A stretch of DNA of 64,000 nucleotides from Pyrenopolyporus hunteri (lineage: Eukaryota; Ascomycota; Sordariomycetes; Xylariales; Hypoxylaceae), in assembly GCA_902806595.1 (NCBI GenBank), contig CADCXC010000014.1:310001-374000 (forward strand), read 5' to 3'. Position 1 is the stretch's first letter, and the number at the start of each line of letters is the position of its first letter. Position numbers and translations under genes: made by a program. Shown piece by piece: positions 1-11,424 of this stretch. The notes beneath the pieces were generated by a model. It saw only the letters and a list, made by a program, of their open reading frames with translations, was not told the origin of the DNA and did not search any database.

Positions 1-931
1 CGCTGCTCTAGACGACAAGGAGAAGAAGAAGGCCGAGAAGATGGCTAAGATGATGGCAGGATTTGACTTGGGCGGAGAAGTGTTCAGCGCCAACGAGCAG
101 TCGATTGCCAACGCCATCCAACAGGTCGAGGCCCTGTACGAGCTGAGCTCGTCAGGGGACCCGATTCCTCCGGATGATCTGCAAGAGCTTAAGGCTAAGT
201 TGGTGGAGACCCAGGGTATTGTCCGACAGGCAGAGCTGTCCTTGCATAGCGGTGTGCCGGGCCTGGCCAATGGCAAGACGATGCAGCAGCAAATCGCCGA
301 GTTCGATGTCATGAAGAAGAGTTTGATGCGAGACTTGCAGAACAGATGCGAAAGGGTAGTCGAGCTCGAAATCTCTCTCGACGAGACGCGAGAACAGTAC
401 AATAACGTGCTACGGTCGTCCAACAACCGTGCTCAGCAGAAGAAGATGGCGTTCCTCGAACGCAACTTGGAGCAGCTGACCCAGGTTCAACGTCAGCTCG
501 TCGAACAAAACAGCAGCCTCAAGAAGGAAGTAGCCATCGCCGAGAGGAAGCTGATCGCGAGGAACGAGCGCATCTCTAGTTTGGAGAGCTTGTTACAAGA
601 TAGCCAAGAGAAGTTAACCGCCGCGAACCACAGGTCCGTTATCGTCCATCCCTTCCAGACTCTTGTCCTGGGTACTAACACCAGTTGCAGATTCGAATCC
701 CAACTCACAGCCGTCAAAGAGCGTCTCGAGGCAGCCAAGGCCGGCTCGACCCGCGGCCTGAACTCGCCGCCCGGCGGCGGCTTCAGCTTTGCTAACGCAG
801 GTAGCCGTATCGCGAAACCGCTCCGCGGTGGAGGCGCCGCCGGCGACGGCCCGGCCCAAGTCCCGACCATCGCCAATCTACAGAACGAAGGCAATGCTGG
901 TAAGAGGAGCAGCTGGTTCTTCCAGAAGTAG
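1..931 (+). CDS. nkin: Kinesin-1 heavy chain, C-terminal part (5' end outside window)
   Basis: This is the stalk and tail of conventional kinesin, the plus-end-directed microtubule motor that moves vesicles and organelles. The motor domain lies upstream of the window; reading is open from base 2. The visible ~290 residues are heptad-like coiled coil (LERNLEQLTQVQRQL, IARNERISSLESLLQDSQEK) followed by a Gly-rich tail ending in KRSSWFF, both typical of fungal kinesin-1. An intron at 634-690 has donor gtccgt, branch site gtactaac and acceptor ttgcag. It is 57 bp long without a stop, so a plain ORF reads through it. The spliced form restores the conserved NHRFESQLTAVKERL. Exons here are <1..633 and 691..931. 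Family identity is strong; the splice site is inferred from motif and homology memory. Confidence 0.93.
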   Translation, partial: AALDDKEKKKAEKMAKMMAGFDLGGEVFSANEQSIANAIQQVEALYELSSSGDPIPPDDLQELKAKLVETQGIVRQAELSLHSGVPGLANGKTMQQQIAEFDVMKKSLMRDLQNRCERVVELEISLDETREQYNNVLRSSNNRAQQKKMAFLERNLEQLTQVQRQLVEQNSSLKKEVAIAERKLIARNERISSLESLLQDSQEKLTAANHRSVIVHPFQTLVLGTNTSCRFESQLTAVKERLEAAKAGSTRGLNSPPGGGFSFANAGSRIAKPLRGGGAAGDGPAQVPTIANLQNEGNAGKRSSWFFQK

Positions 932-3900
932 AGGATTAGAGACTACAGATGGGAGCTACGATCACGAGGCAACCCCGACGAGACTAGTAGACTGTTCAAT
1001 GATTTCGCAAGGACGCGAGGAGCCCGGTTTCATTCTGCGATACAGATAGAGGATTATACCCCAACGTCAGCCTATGCTTTCCCTACCCCAGTTTCTTCTA
1101 CTTCGCCTCTCTGTACGGCCTAATTCTAGCCTCAAGGGCTTAGACTTCGACGATGGGACCGACTCGCCATTATATGGGTGTGTATGTTTCTATTTAAGAT
1201 TCCTACCAACCTTTTGGGTGTCTGCTCTGGGACCTGGGTGGTAGGACTCGCGCTCGCGGAGCACGGAGGGGAAGGAAAGGCTCGGGGTTTGACGAACGCT
1301 GCTTGCGACGGGTTTACGAGGACAGGACACATACAACGACGCGACGTGCCTTTTTTTGGTTGTTGTTTTCTCCCACACTAATGGTGCGAATATCTGCATA
1401 ACCTACATTGGAACGGAACGGCCGGGGGGAGTTTACGTACTTACGACCGCGTGGTCGGCGGCTACATACCGTAGCCAGCCGTACGCTTGTTTACCCAAGT
1501 CCTTGCTCGCCTTGCCTACGTGGGTTTGGTATGGGCAGGCAGGTTTGTATGTACGTACGTAGGTGGTCAAGAGATCAGCGAGATATGCAATATGAACGAC
1601 AGACACTCAACTTTTGTAGAGTTCACGATCTAGGTCCTGTGCTAGAGTAGAGTAAACGGCGCTTCAGACGCGCTAAACAGTGTTTGGTCTGTTACAAGGC
1701 CCAACCCTGGTAGATAGAGAGGCTATTACGGGCTCAGTGAAAGGTCCCCAATTACGTAGGTATACATACGCTAATATTGCCGTCTCAAATTAGAAACGTT
1801 GGCTCCCGTTACTCCTGCTTTAGGGGTAGGGACAGGTGAACCCTGTGATAAGCCGAAAAGCCTCGAAACTCTCCAAGAGCAAACCGTCCATGAATGTAAG
1901 TTGGTATCTATCCCGCACGGCGGCAGACTCACATGCTTATTGAAAACTCCTCGTGATATTCACCATAAACGTCCTAACCCTAGCCTTTTATAACCTACCT
2001 ATATGAGAGAAGATATCGCACACCGATCGACATACCGCCCATGTCCCTCGCCGCCCCCTTAAGCCCTATGGTAAATTATACACCGCTTGAAGGGAGAGGA
2101 GTGATTAGGTGTGGAGAGTTGACCGGGGAGGGAGGGGGTCTTATTTCTTATGGTCGGCGATGTGGTCTAGGGTCAATTTATCTATCTACCCAGATATCAT
2201 CCACCCGAGGCTTAGGAAAGCGGTTGCGGCTCATAGGGTTATCGGTGTAGGACGGGAGGCTTAGTAACATCTACTATGTACTATTCACCACTTTCTCCAA
2301 CTTCCTCTATATAAGGTAATCATGCTATTTTCTATTCTATGAACTTACTTAACAAAAGGCGGCGGGGAGAGAGCTTCTTCGTCCGTGCTTTAATTCCAAA
2401 TGTTGGATTAAAGCGGACTTAATTACCTAAGGACGACGCAAATCCGACGGCGCAGCTGCATAATCACATTTGCTGTGTGAGAACCCCCCTCCCGGTGGGC
2501 GAGCGGTCGTCTGCAAACCTGGTATTTACCTGGGTAGTATCGCAGCGAGGCTCTTCAATCGGATGTTGCCCTTTTCTCTTCCCAGATGCATATGGAGCGT
2601 GCCACCCTAGGATTGTGTACTATATACATAGTAGAGGAGGCTCGCTAGTGGTGGGGACGGCGCCTCAGGAGATCGTTCGATGGACGAAAATAGCCTGTGA
2701 AAGCGCATACCTACCCGCATGGACATTCGAAGCAATGTGGCTATTCGGGGAGGGGGGGTTGAAAGCGCCGTGCGGGACGAGGGAACCAAAAGAATGGCCG
2801 TGTTCGCCCTGGTATTGCATATAGACGACATTATACCAATGCATCCCGAACGATGGTTACTTGGTTACCTGGAGCAAATTTGTGCCGTTCGAGGTTATCG
2901 CACTATCAGTTTGCGCAGCTGCCTACATCGGAATAGACGGTCCATAATGCGATTGGCTCCGGAAGAGAGACAGACGCGTATGAGCGATAATAATGATAAT
3001 AGAAAAAGCAAACCCTATTGAAAGCGGTCAAGAAATTGAGGATGATCCAAGCCAAGGATGAGATTTAAACGCCACGCCGCCACGGGATCTCGGTCCCGGT
3101 GAGATCTTTTGCAGATGTGATAGAATGTGATAGTCAAAGCGGCCGTTTTAGGCCTCGGCCCCGGAAACTTTTCAGCAGGGCTAGTATTTGTACCCGCCAC
3201 TTTTCCGTATTGATAGCCACCTTAGTCACGGGGTAGTCGAGCACCGGCCGTGGTATGTCAAGTATTAATGTTAATGTCATGTGAGCGAAAGCCGGCGTCG
3301 ATATATACCGCTTATAACGTAAAGGGTGTGTACTACGTATTACAGCACTGTTCGGTTGCCGGCCCCGGCTGCTACACCGGTTCGTCTGAAATAGCCACGT
3401 TGAGGCTCGATGAGGCGGTCACGGCGTCGACGTACTGTCGGTAGAACCCGGTTCCAGCGCCACGGTGAATCTAGAGTCTCCATATTTATCGAAAAGGGAA
3501 GACGGGAAGAGGTGTTGGAAAGGCTGGTAGGCCTCGCAGAAGCCATGTCTTGGGGAGTCCGAACTCGGACGTCTATTTCCAGCTCGACACGGCACGCACT
3601 GCATGTCCGAAATATGAGATGAAACTAAAATACTCATTTTATTGACCGTACTGGCTTGAATCCCGTATGTACTAGGCAAGACCCAGTAGACCAGCGGCAC
3701 GGTCACGTCGATACGAGATGTAAAGGTTTAAAAACGTCTTATTAGTGGTTATGGCTAAGGCCGATGATGGTGACAAGTTGCGATGTGAATAATATGAGAT
3801 TAAAGCTTATTCCTTAAGAACAAGCTAGCCCTAGAACCTGTCATTTGCAGGTTGTAACCCGTGGTGGTCAGGCGATATTAGCGACAGGAATCCGACTTGG

Positions 3901-6900
3901 CGTAAGCAAGCCACTCGATCGATTTTGGACAGGGGATAGCTTCCGCCGAACCTCGGCAGAAATAAGGTCACGAATAGGAACAGGATAACGAGTAAGAGCA
4001 CGTTCCCGGTTTTGATATTCTAAAGGCCGGGGAAGGCAAGTGACAGACGACGAGCTTCCCCGGCGAGCTGGTATGTGGAACTTAGCATCCGTATTATGGG
4101 TTGACATTAAGGCCGTGGGGCCGCGTAGGTTAGGTTAGGTTCCAGAGTTTCGGTAGCGGCATGTTCCATGAGACGTATGTAACCTACAGACGCGTAGCAC
4201 TATCGGGGGAAGAACCCCTGGGGCTGATCACCTCGTGGCAGATGTAGGTCAGATTTCCATTCACGGCGAACAAGCCCAGGCTCGGAGGAGGGCCGAGAAC
4301 TTGGGGTTCGCCCTCGCATCCCAGACATGTGATCCGTTGGGAAATTCCCTTTTGATATCTCCATCTTACGATGTAGAGTCCGGGGAGCATGCTGCGTTGT
4401 TAGAAAATAATTGGAACATGAGGGTGAACCAATACCGTGTATGTTATGCGCCAAGACCGAGAAACGGCTGCCAACAGACAATTGCAGATTATGTTCGGCG
4501 GGTAGCCGCTGTGTTTTCTATGGGATGCAAAATGCAAAACCGTTCACGGGCTGACTTCGACGCGATCGCAAGGTTGTGCTGGCCGAAGATGTCCACATTT
4601 ACGCCGAATATTGTGAAGCCATTCAGAGGTCATTCAGAGGTCATTCAGTATGAATCCGGTTGACTAGGTCCCAGGAATCACGGGGTGCGGCTAGTTTTGG
4701 CATGTTCTGGACAGGACTAACGGCGAAGCGAATCCCTCCGCGGAGGGCTAGGTGCTGATACGGTTAAAGCTATAGGAAGAAGTACGATACCTAGAGCTGC
4801 GGTAAGATTAAGAGACGGGCAGCAGGCATGTAAGCGAGCAGGTAAAAGTTGAATAGGCGCGAACGAAATTGAGATTATTGCGAGGTATTCGGGCCGATCA
4901 ATTTCTATAAAGAATTTTAGGGGACTTTAGAGGCGCGGGGCTCCAAAGTCTCGGTTTCCCTATCTCTAACGGGTATCGTAGATTCCTCCCCACGCCCTAA
5001 GCTCCATATTCTACTAGTACGTAGGAGGCATAGAGCGTGCTCCTTTCAATTCCGAACGGGGCCCCGCCAAGCTGCCAAAGTTAGGAAGTAGGTACTTAGG
5101 TAGTTTACTACAGGTTACCAACGGAAAATGCGCTAATACTAAGTACCTACCTCCTAGTCCCTAGGGAGCTAGCGAATTGGTGGTAATAGGGTACCTAATA
5201 GGCGACTTTCCGGAGCTCGGACCCTTTCCACCACGCTCTCCGTCGAATAACGGACGAACCCAAATTTCTCAACTCTTTCTAACCATGTCCTCCCTCATTC
5301 TAGAACCCTTCCTTCGTTCGTTGTGTACTCATGATAACCCCCGGCTGCCTAGAACCTCTGCTTTCTACGATCCGATCCCCTAAGATTTGCAACAAGCACC
5401 TATTTCGGACGAGATAAGCGAGGTTTTATCATCCGTTTGATAATCTTTCTTCATGCCTTTCGTGCCAGTGCCGGGCCGAGTAGACCACACATCACGTCTA
5501 TCCTGCTTACTAGTCAACGTCGCGATCAGATAGGTCATGATGTCAGGAAAACCACGTCACGCTACGTTCTCTAAACAGTCTGCATACGCACTAAGACACC
5601 AAGACACCGAGACACCAACAAGATGTCAAAGAGCCACTACCGTTAGCTTCGCTCCGTCACATCTCGTTTTGAGATAAGGTCTCTTTAGATGTCTTGGTAG
5701 CGCCACTATCCATACTTGCTAATAACCTGGTTTTCTGACTTATTACTCCTCCTACAAAGCAATGGCAAGCTTGTGGCGTCGGAACATACATCGTCTGTGC
5801 CCATCGCGGCGCCACGCTGCTAGGATTTCTACGATAGTGAAGAGAATTCAATAATACCATGAAATAATTACTAACGAGCTGCGAGGAATTATAAACAAAA
5901 GGAAAACCGGTGCCACGGTGGAGAATAGAATGAATAATACTGTTCTATTTCTCCGTCAGCAGGCTGTTTCTCTACGGTAGGATCGATGAAATGGAATCCC
6001 CGGCTACGAATTAGTACGTGGTGCGTTACTACGATAAAGGGCATGTAACGTCGCCTACGCGAATCAACGGCGAAAACGAGGCTGACTCGATCCCTATTCC
6101 TCTTTTCCAAGTCCAAGTCCTTAACTAGAGACTAAGGAGGACTTCGATGCAGGTTATACGAGGGAAGACTCGAGACCTCTCGTCCTGCTGACCAGAGAAC
6201 TAAGCGATCTCTCGCCAGGTTGACTACCAGGTTAACTACCAGGCTAACACGCAAGCCATGGATGTCGAGCTTCTCGAGCTTCTCGAAATGAACAACAAAA
6301 GGAAAGTGGCCTAATCCTCCTATATCCAACCTGTTTCATCCGTCCCACACCTTTCGCGCTCAGCCGCCGGCGCATTAGGTGCTCGACGCGTTTGTGTCCA
6401 ACCGAGCCAACCAAGCCGACCAATCCAGGAGGTACGAGAGTACTAATCAAGCAATTGGCTCGCCGACCCCTGCTCTTCCACATTCTCCCTAATTACACTA
6501 ATATCAAGGATTGATGAACCTTTTTGCGACTTGCATGGTGGAATTTCTAGCACCGATATCCTTATCCTACCTGGAATTCAGACATACAGGGTAAGGTATC
6601 GACAATCTACCTAATTTACTCGATTACTTTGATACCTACTCCTTACCTGCTCATTGCCTATATACTATTACATCGCCTACCTCGTAAGGTTAGGTATTAG
6701 GTAGCCATCGGGGATCAAAAGAAGACTTCATCCTATGCACGTCCGCACAGAATCTATATATCTTACCAACAACTTCGAGATCTACCGTAGATCGCACAAT
6801 GCTATTACTCTATCCAGCAACGGATGGGTGTCTATGCGCGTCTCCGAGATGGTTATGTAAAGGATAAGTGGTAAGTAGGTTGGTGTGCAAGAAATAGTAT

Positions 6901-7138
6901 ATCCGTTAGTACAGAGATTCGCTCGCTCTCTCTCTCTCTTCTCTCCCTCTAATTACGACGCCGCTCGTATTAGATATTATGCAACGACAGCCCGAGAGAA
7001 CATGGCAATATCGATAAATATCGATATACCCGACCTACTGGAAGACCAGGGGGGGCGGCATCCTGGAAAGATTACAATATTCCAATATTAGTTTCCTTTA
7101 ACTCGTTAAATCGATCCTCATCTGGCACTAACGTGCCC

Positions 7139-7177
7139 CTTCTCCATTCTCTCCATCCTCTCCATCCTCTCTCCATC
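7139..7177. repeat. TCTCCAT-type minisatellite
   Basis: Short imperfect tandem repeats of a 7-9 base pyrimidine unit (tctccat, tctctccat). Antisense to it is a run of acidic codons, which makes a spurious open frame. Confidence 0.6.
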
Positions 7178-7757
7178 TTCCCCAAATCTCTCCAGTTTGG
7201 GGATCATACCTCGAGCGAGGGATCTTTGTAGCTTTGTGGGTCAGATCCAACTGCACGTCGGCGAAACCAAGCAGGAGTCGACTCGCCCTCCAAGCTTGAG
7301 ACGGCCCTTTTACACCCCTGTCTATAAGACGAGGCCCCGGCCGCAGTTGTGCAGCAACCCAATCAAGGCCGGCCCATCGACCGTAACAGATTCGAGCTGC
7401 GGGCCCCCTTCTCAGTCTAGACCCTACAGGAGACCCCGACCCTTCTCCCCCAATAAACCATCCCAAAGTAGCCTAGTCCTCTAGCGACGCGGAAATGTGG
7501 TCGAGAAGAAGAAGAAGAAGCAACCAGCGTGTAACGGTTTACTACGCCAGAGCATAACTAACGTCCATCCATGATGGCCTCGAGGAGATTGTTGCTGGAT
7601 ACATACCTCTAGCCATCGGCCTACTAGGTACCACGTTTCCCCCCAGACTAGGATGGCGGTCCCACCAACCAACATGGTTGAATTCCGTAAGGGGGGTTTC
7701 GTTCACCTCGTAGCATACATAGTAGCGTAGTTGTTTATGGGTTGCTGTTGCTTTCCG

Positions 7758-7791
7758 CCAATATCCCACTCCTTGGTCGCAGGTATATAAT
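7758..7791 (+). promoter_or_regulatory. CCAAT and TATA-like elements of the sugar transporter
   Basis: A CCAAT pentamer at 7758-7762 and a TATATAAT box at 7784-7791 lie about 200 and 170 bp upstream of the transporter ATG. The spacing and order are plausible for a fungal core promoter. No transcription start can be seen directly. Confidence 0.35.
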
Positions 7792-7962
7792 ATCTGGCAA
7801 ATGCTCCCCGATCCCACCGTTCCAGCGTCCCCTTTCCTCTGCTACCCCCGTCCCAGACGCGCCGTCCTCCGCCATTACTTGCTCGGCGACGCAAGCCCCC
7901 CGGATCGTGACAGCTTCACCTTTTACCCGTAGTATACAGAAGGGGAGAAACATAGACCAACA

Positions 7963-9701
7963 ATGGCCGGCGGTGTGGTTGTAACAGGCACCACCGATGT
8001 GGGCCGCATCGAGGCGCCCATCACCTTCAAGGCCTACCTGATCTGCGCCTTCGCCGCCTTCGGCGGTATCTTCTTCGGATATGATACCGGTAAGCTCGAG
8101 ATGACCGGGTGCGGGTGTGTGACGGGCGTTTCTCTCAGGCGCTAACCACGTTTATTTGTGTAGGTTGGATGGGTGGCGTGCTGGCCATGCCGTACTTCAT
8201 CTCCCTATACACCGGAATCCCCTACGACTATAACGTCGTCAACGCCGACGGCACCGTCGGTGCTCCCATCGGCGTCGATAAGTCGGCCTTCGTGCTACCC
8301 TCGTCAACGCAGTCCTTATTCACGTCGATCCTGTCTTGCGGTACCTTCTTCGGCGCTCTCGTGGGCGGTGACATCGCAGATTTCATCGGTCGACGTCCTA
8401 CCATCATCATGGGGTGCTTCGTGTTCAGCGTCGGTTGCATCATGCAGATCGCCAGCACTAACCAGGAAGTCCTGTTCGTCTTCGGCCGTCTGATCGCCGG
8501 CGGCGGCGTCGGTTTCATCTCCGCCGTCGTCATCCTGTACATGTCCGAGATCGCGCCCAAGAAGGTTCGTGGCGCCATGGTCTCCGGCTACCAATTTTGC
8601 ATCACCATCGGCATCCTCCTGGCCAACTGCGTCGTCTACGCTACGCAATCCCGCTCCGACTCTGGCTCGTACAGAATCCCCATCGGAGTTCAGTTCCTCT
8701 GGGCCATCATCCTCGGTAGCGGTCTCTTCATCCTCCCGGAGTCTCCTCGTTATTTCGTCAAGAAGGGCAAGATCGAGGAGGCCGCCAAGGCTCTCGCCTT
8801 CGTCCGCGGCCAGCCTCTAGAATCCGACTACGTCAAGGACGAGTTGGCCGAAATCGTGGCCAACAACGAGTACGAGATGCAGCATATCCCGCAGACCTCC
8901 TACATCGGTTCCTGGACCGCTTGCTTCAAGGGTTCTCTGTCCCGCGGTAACAGCAGTATTCGACGAACCATCCTCGGCGCCGGCCTGCAATGCATGCAGC
9001 AGTGCACCGGTATCAACTTCGTCTTCTACTTCGGCCCTCCCTTCTTCAAGCAGCTCGGAACCATCTCCAACCCTTTCCTGATCTCTCTGATCACGACCCT
9101 CGTCAACGTCCTGTCGACTCCCATCTCCTTCTACACCATCGAGAAGTTCGGTCGCCGCGCTCTGCTAATAGGCGGCGCCGGCGGCATGATCATCTCCCAG
9201 TTCATCGTCGGTGCCGTCGGCGTCACCCAAGGACGTCAGGAAGTTCACAACAACGCCGCCGTGCAGGCCATGATCGCCTTCATCTGCATCAACATCGCCT
9301 TCTTCGCCACCACCTGGGGTCCCACCGCCTGGGTCGTCGTCGGCGAGGTCTTCCCGCTGCCCATCCGATCCCGCGGCGTCGGTATCTCCACGGCCTCCAA
9401 CTGGTTCTGGAACACCATCATCGCCGTCATCACCCCTTACCTGGTCGGCGGCGACGAGGCCAACCTCGGCCCCAGAGTGTTCTTCCTGTGGGGTTCCCTC
9501 TGCTGCCTTTCCCTGACGTTCGCCTACTTCCTCGTCCCCGAGCTCAAGGGCCTCTCTCTGGAGCAGGCCGACATGTGTATGCAGGAAGTCAGCCCGCGGC
9601 AATCGGCCAAGTGGAAGCCGAGCCACACCTTCGCCGCCGAGATGCACCACGTGGAAGACACCGGGGCCCTCGTCGCCGACACCGTCGAGGAGAAGGTATA
9701 A
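7963..9701 (+). CDS. MFS hexose/monosaccharide transporter
   Basis: A 12-TM sugar:proton symporter-type protein of the plasma membrane, about 554 residues. Exons are 7963..8089 and 8164..9701; the 74-bp intron (gtaagc, branch gctaac, acceptor tgtgtag) splits the Gly codon in FFGYDTGWMGG. Family hallmarks are visible in order: DFIGRRPTI after TM2, the YMSEIAPKKVRG loop, PESPRYFVKKGK before the central loop, QQCTGINFVFYFGPPFF in TM7, and EVFPLPIRSRGVG and PELKGLSLEQ near the C-terminus. The full set argues for a functional carrier. It resembles high-affinity glucose carriers and glucose sensors; the short C-terminal tail speaks for a carrier. Substrate is not determined by sequence. The neighbours are unrelated. 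Confidence 0.93.
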
Positions 9702-11424
9702 GGAGTTGTCTTCTTTGCGGACAAATCTCGGGGCAGCGGGCCGTATGCTTTTTCTTGGGTGTTGGAAGGAGCGTTGACATCTCGGTCGGATATTTAGATC
9801 TAGACTATATATAATATGAAAAAATCCATGCGAGTTTGGGGGCGCATAACCCAGTCCACCGCTCGTTTACTGTATGTAATACCAATATGATACCTCAGAA
9901 CAAAATATCCCCTACCATATTATAGCATACTCTCCGCAGATAAAATAAATGACAGTCTCTGCCGCACGCGGGTTTTAGTTCGAAGATATTCGTGAGAATC
10001 CGACAGAATTTTACATGTTGTTAATTATAGATACCAGCCCAGCTGGTCATCGGGAATAACCACTATCGTAAGCGGTCGCGCGAACCGAGTGTTTTGGGTA
10101 ATTCCAGCCCCGTCCAGAGTGACGCTTTTGAAATAGCGATTATGCAAATTCTTATTTAATTTTCTCTGCGTTGAATCGATGAAGGCTATATGCGAGCGGA
10201 TGTTTAAAGCGATAGGTTTTTAGTGTCAATTTGATATAGAACCTTACGAAGAGCATTAGCAGCTCCCACATATTCTCAACCACGGGTTTTGTATATTGCT
10301 TATAACAGGATAGGAGCTTCAGAGAGCCTAATTAACAGTTTCAGGCCCTCAACTTATAACTCTACCCTCGCGTAGAGTTGCGCGGAAACATTCGATATAT
10401 GAAATGCAGGGTTAGGGTTAGGGGTAGGGTTAACAATGTTGAAATATAAAGAGTTGAGATATCAAAGTGTTATGAGTAGGTAACTTTAAACCCTTGGCCA
10501 CTTAAACGATTTCCGCGATGTATCTTATTAATCTGAGAGTTCCAAAGTTGACATCTTTAGAGATGTCTAAGATGGAAAAGGAGACAGGTGTATAATATTA
10601 CGAGTGCAATAGCAGCTTTAACACGATATGAGACTTATTAGAACTGAAAAGCGGCCCAAATAAAATTGAGTTGATCTAAATGGCACCCTCAGCTAAGACG
10701 AATATCTGAGTCTTCCGCGAGATTAGTGATAATTTCGTAATGCAACCCAATTCTTAAACGAGGTCCACCGTATAGTTTGATAGAGTCTAGACTTTAGGAA
10801 TGCCATGTTTCATATCTTCACTAAAACCAGCTGGTCTTGGGCGAGTTACTATCTGCTGCGTCCCGCCACGCGCTCTTGACAGCCCATAAGGTTGAAAACT
10901 ATTGCTACTCCTAGAAAGCCTCCAAGCTCTATTCCATCTATCTTCATTAAAAGCAAACGGGAAATATTGGTATGAAGACAAAAGGGAATTATTTGCTGAG
11001 TTGACTTTATTTCGAGCTCTTATCAGCCACTTTTAGAATTATTCACAGGTAAATGAATCATCTTCAAGCGTCGATATATTCAGGGCAACTCATGATTTCC
11101 CAATTGACATAAAAACGCACCCTTGATACGAAAATATGACATATCGCGCGCGTAGAATACGACGTTAATGACCAGGTATGTTAGTAATATAGCAGGTGCT
11201 AATTATTTGCATCTCTTAAGTCCTAAAGGATCGTGTCCCGCGGCACCGCCCCAGCGCGCCGAGTTCCAACTGGCAAATGGTGTTTGCGTATTCAGGATTC
11301 ACTCAATATCACCATCTCATTGCCTCTTATTTGATAATCCTTCGTTAAAAGATTCCTTTTTAGATTTATAGAACGCTCGTTTTTGTATGTGGTGTTTATC
11401 TTATCAACCGTGACTATAATTAAA
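9702..11424. other. Intergenic spacer with interstitial telomeric repeat
   Basis: Between the transporter stop and the HET start. AT-richer than the flanks, with no recognisable gene. Contains the telomere-like tract at 10409-10432. The end of the interval should hold the HET promoter, but no clear element stands out. Confidence 0.6.
10409..10432 (+). repeat. Interstitial telomeric repeat (TTAGGG)n
   Basis: Reads gggttagggttagggg then tagggtta: about four TTAGGG units, one with an extra or changed base. TTAGGG is the telomere repeat of most filamentous ascomycetes. The tract is isolated, with unique sequence and intact genes on both sides. Confidence 0.75.

Larger units (their letters stand above)
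932..7962. other. 7-kb gene-free interval
   Basis: No open frame here has recognisable domains or fungal-type splicing that builds a protein. The longest is 142 codons at 4235-4663, with no family resemblance. The first few hundred bases are probably kinesin 3' UTR and the last few hundred the promoter of the sugar transporter. Other contents are a CT-rich microsatellite near 6921-6945, a TCTCCAT-type minisatellite near 7139-7177, an 11-bp tandem repeat (attcagaggtc, about 2.7 copies) near 4621-4648, and scattered TAGGTA palindromes. Nothing else is visible to me. Confidence 0.6.

Noticed and set aside
4125..4142. taggttaggttaggtt tract
   Set aside because: TTAGG-like but not the TTAGGG unit; only three copies, most likely part of the general TAGGT-rich background.
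4235..4663. 142-codon plus-strand open frame
   Set aside because: No family motif, lies in the gene desert, overlaps an 11-bp tandem repeat at its end and has an equally long frame on the other strand.
8990..9814. 274-codon frame overlapping the sugar transporter
   Set aside because: His/Arg/Leu-rich shadow in another frame of a clearly conserved gene.
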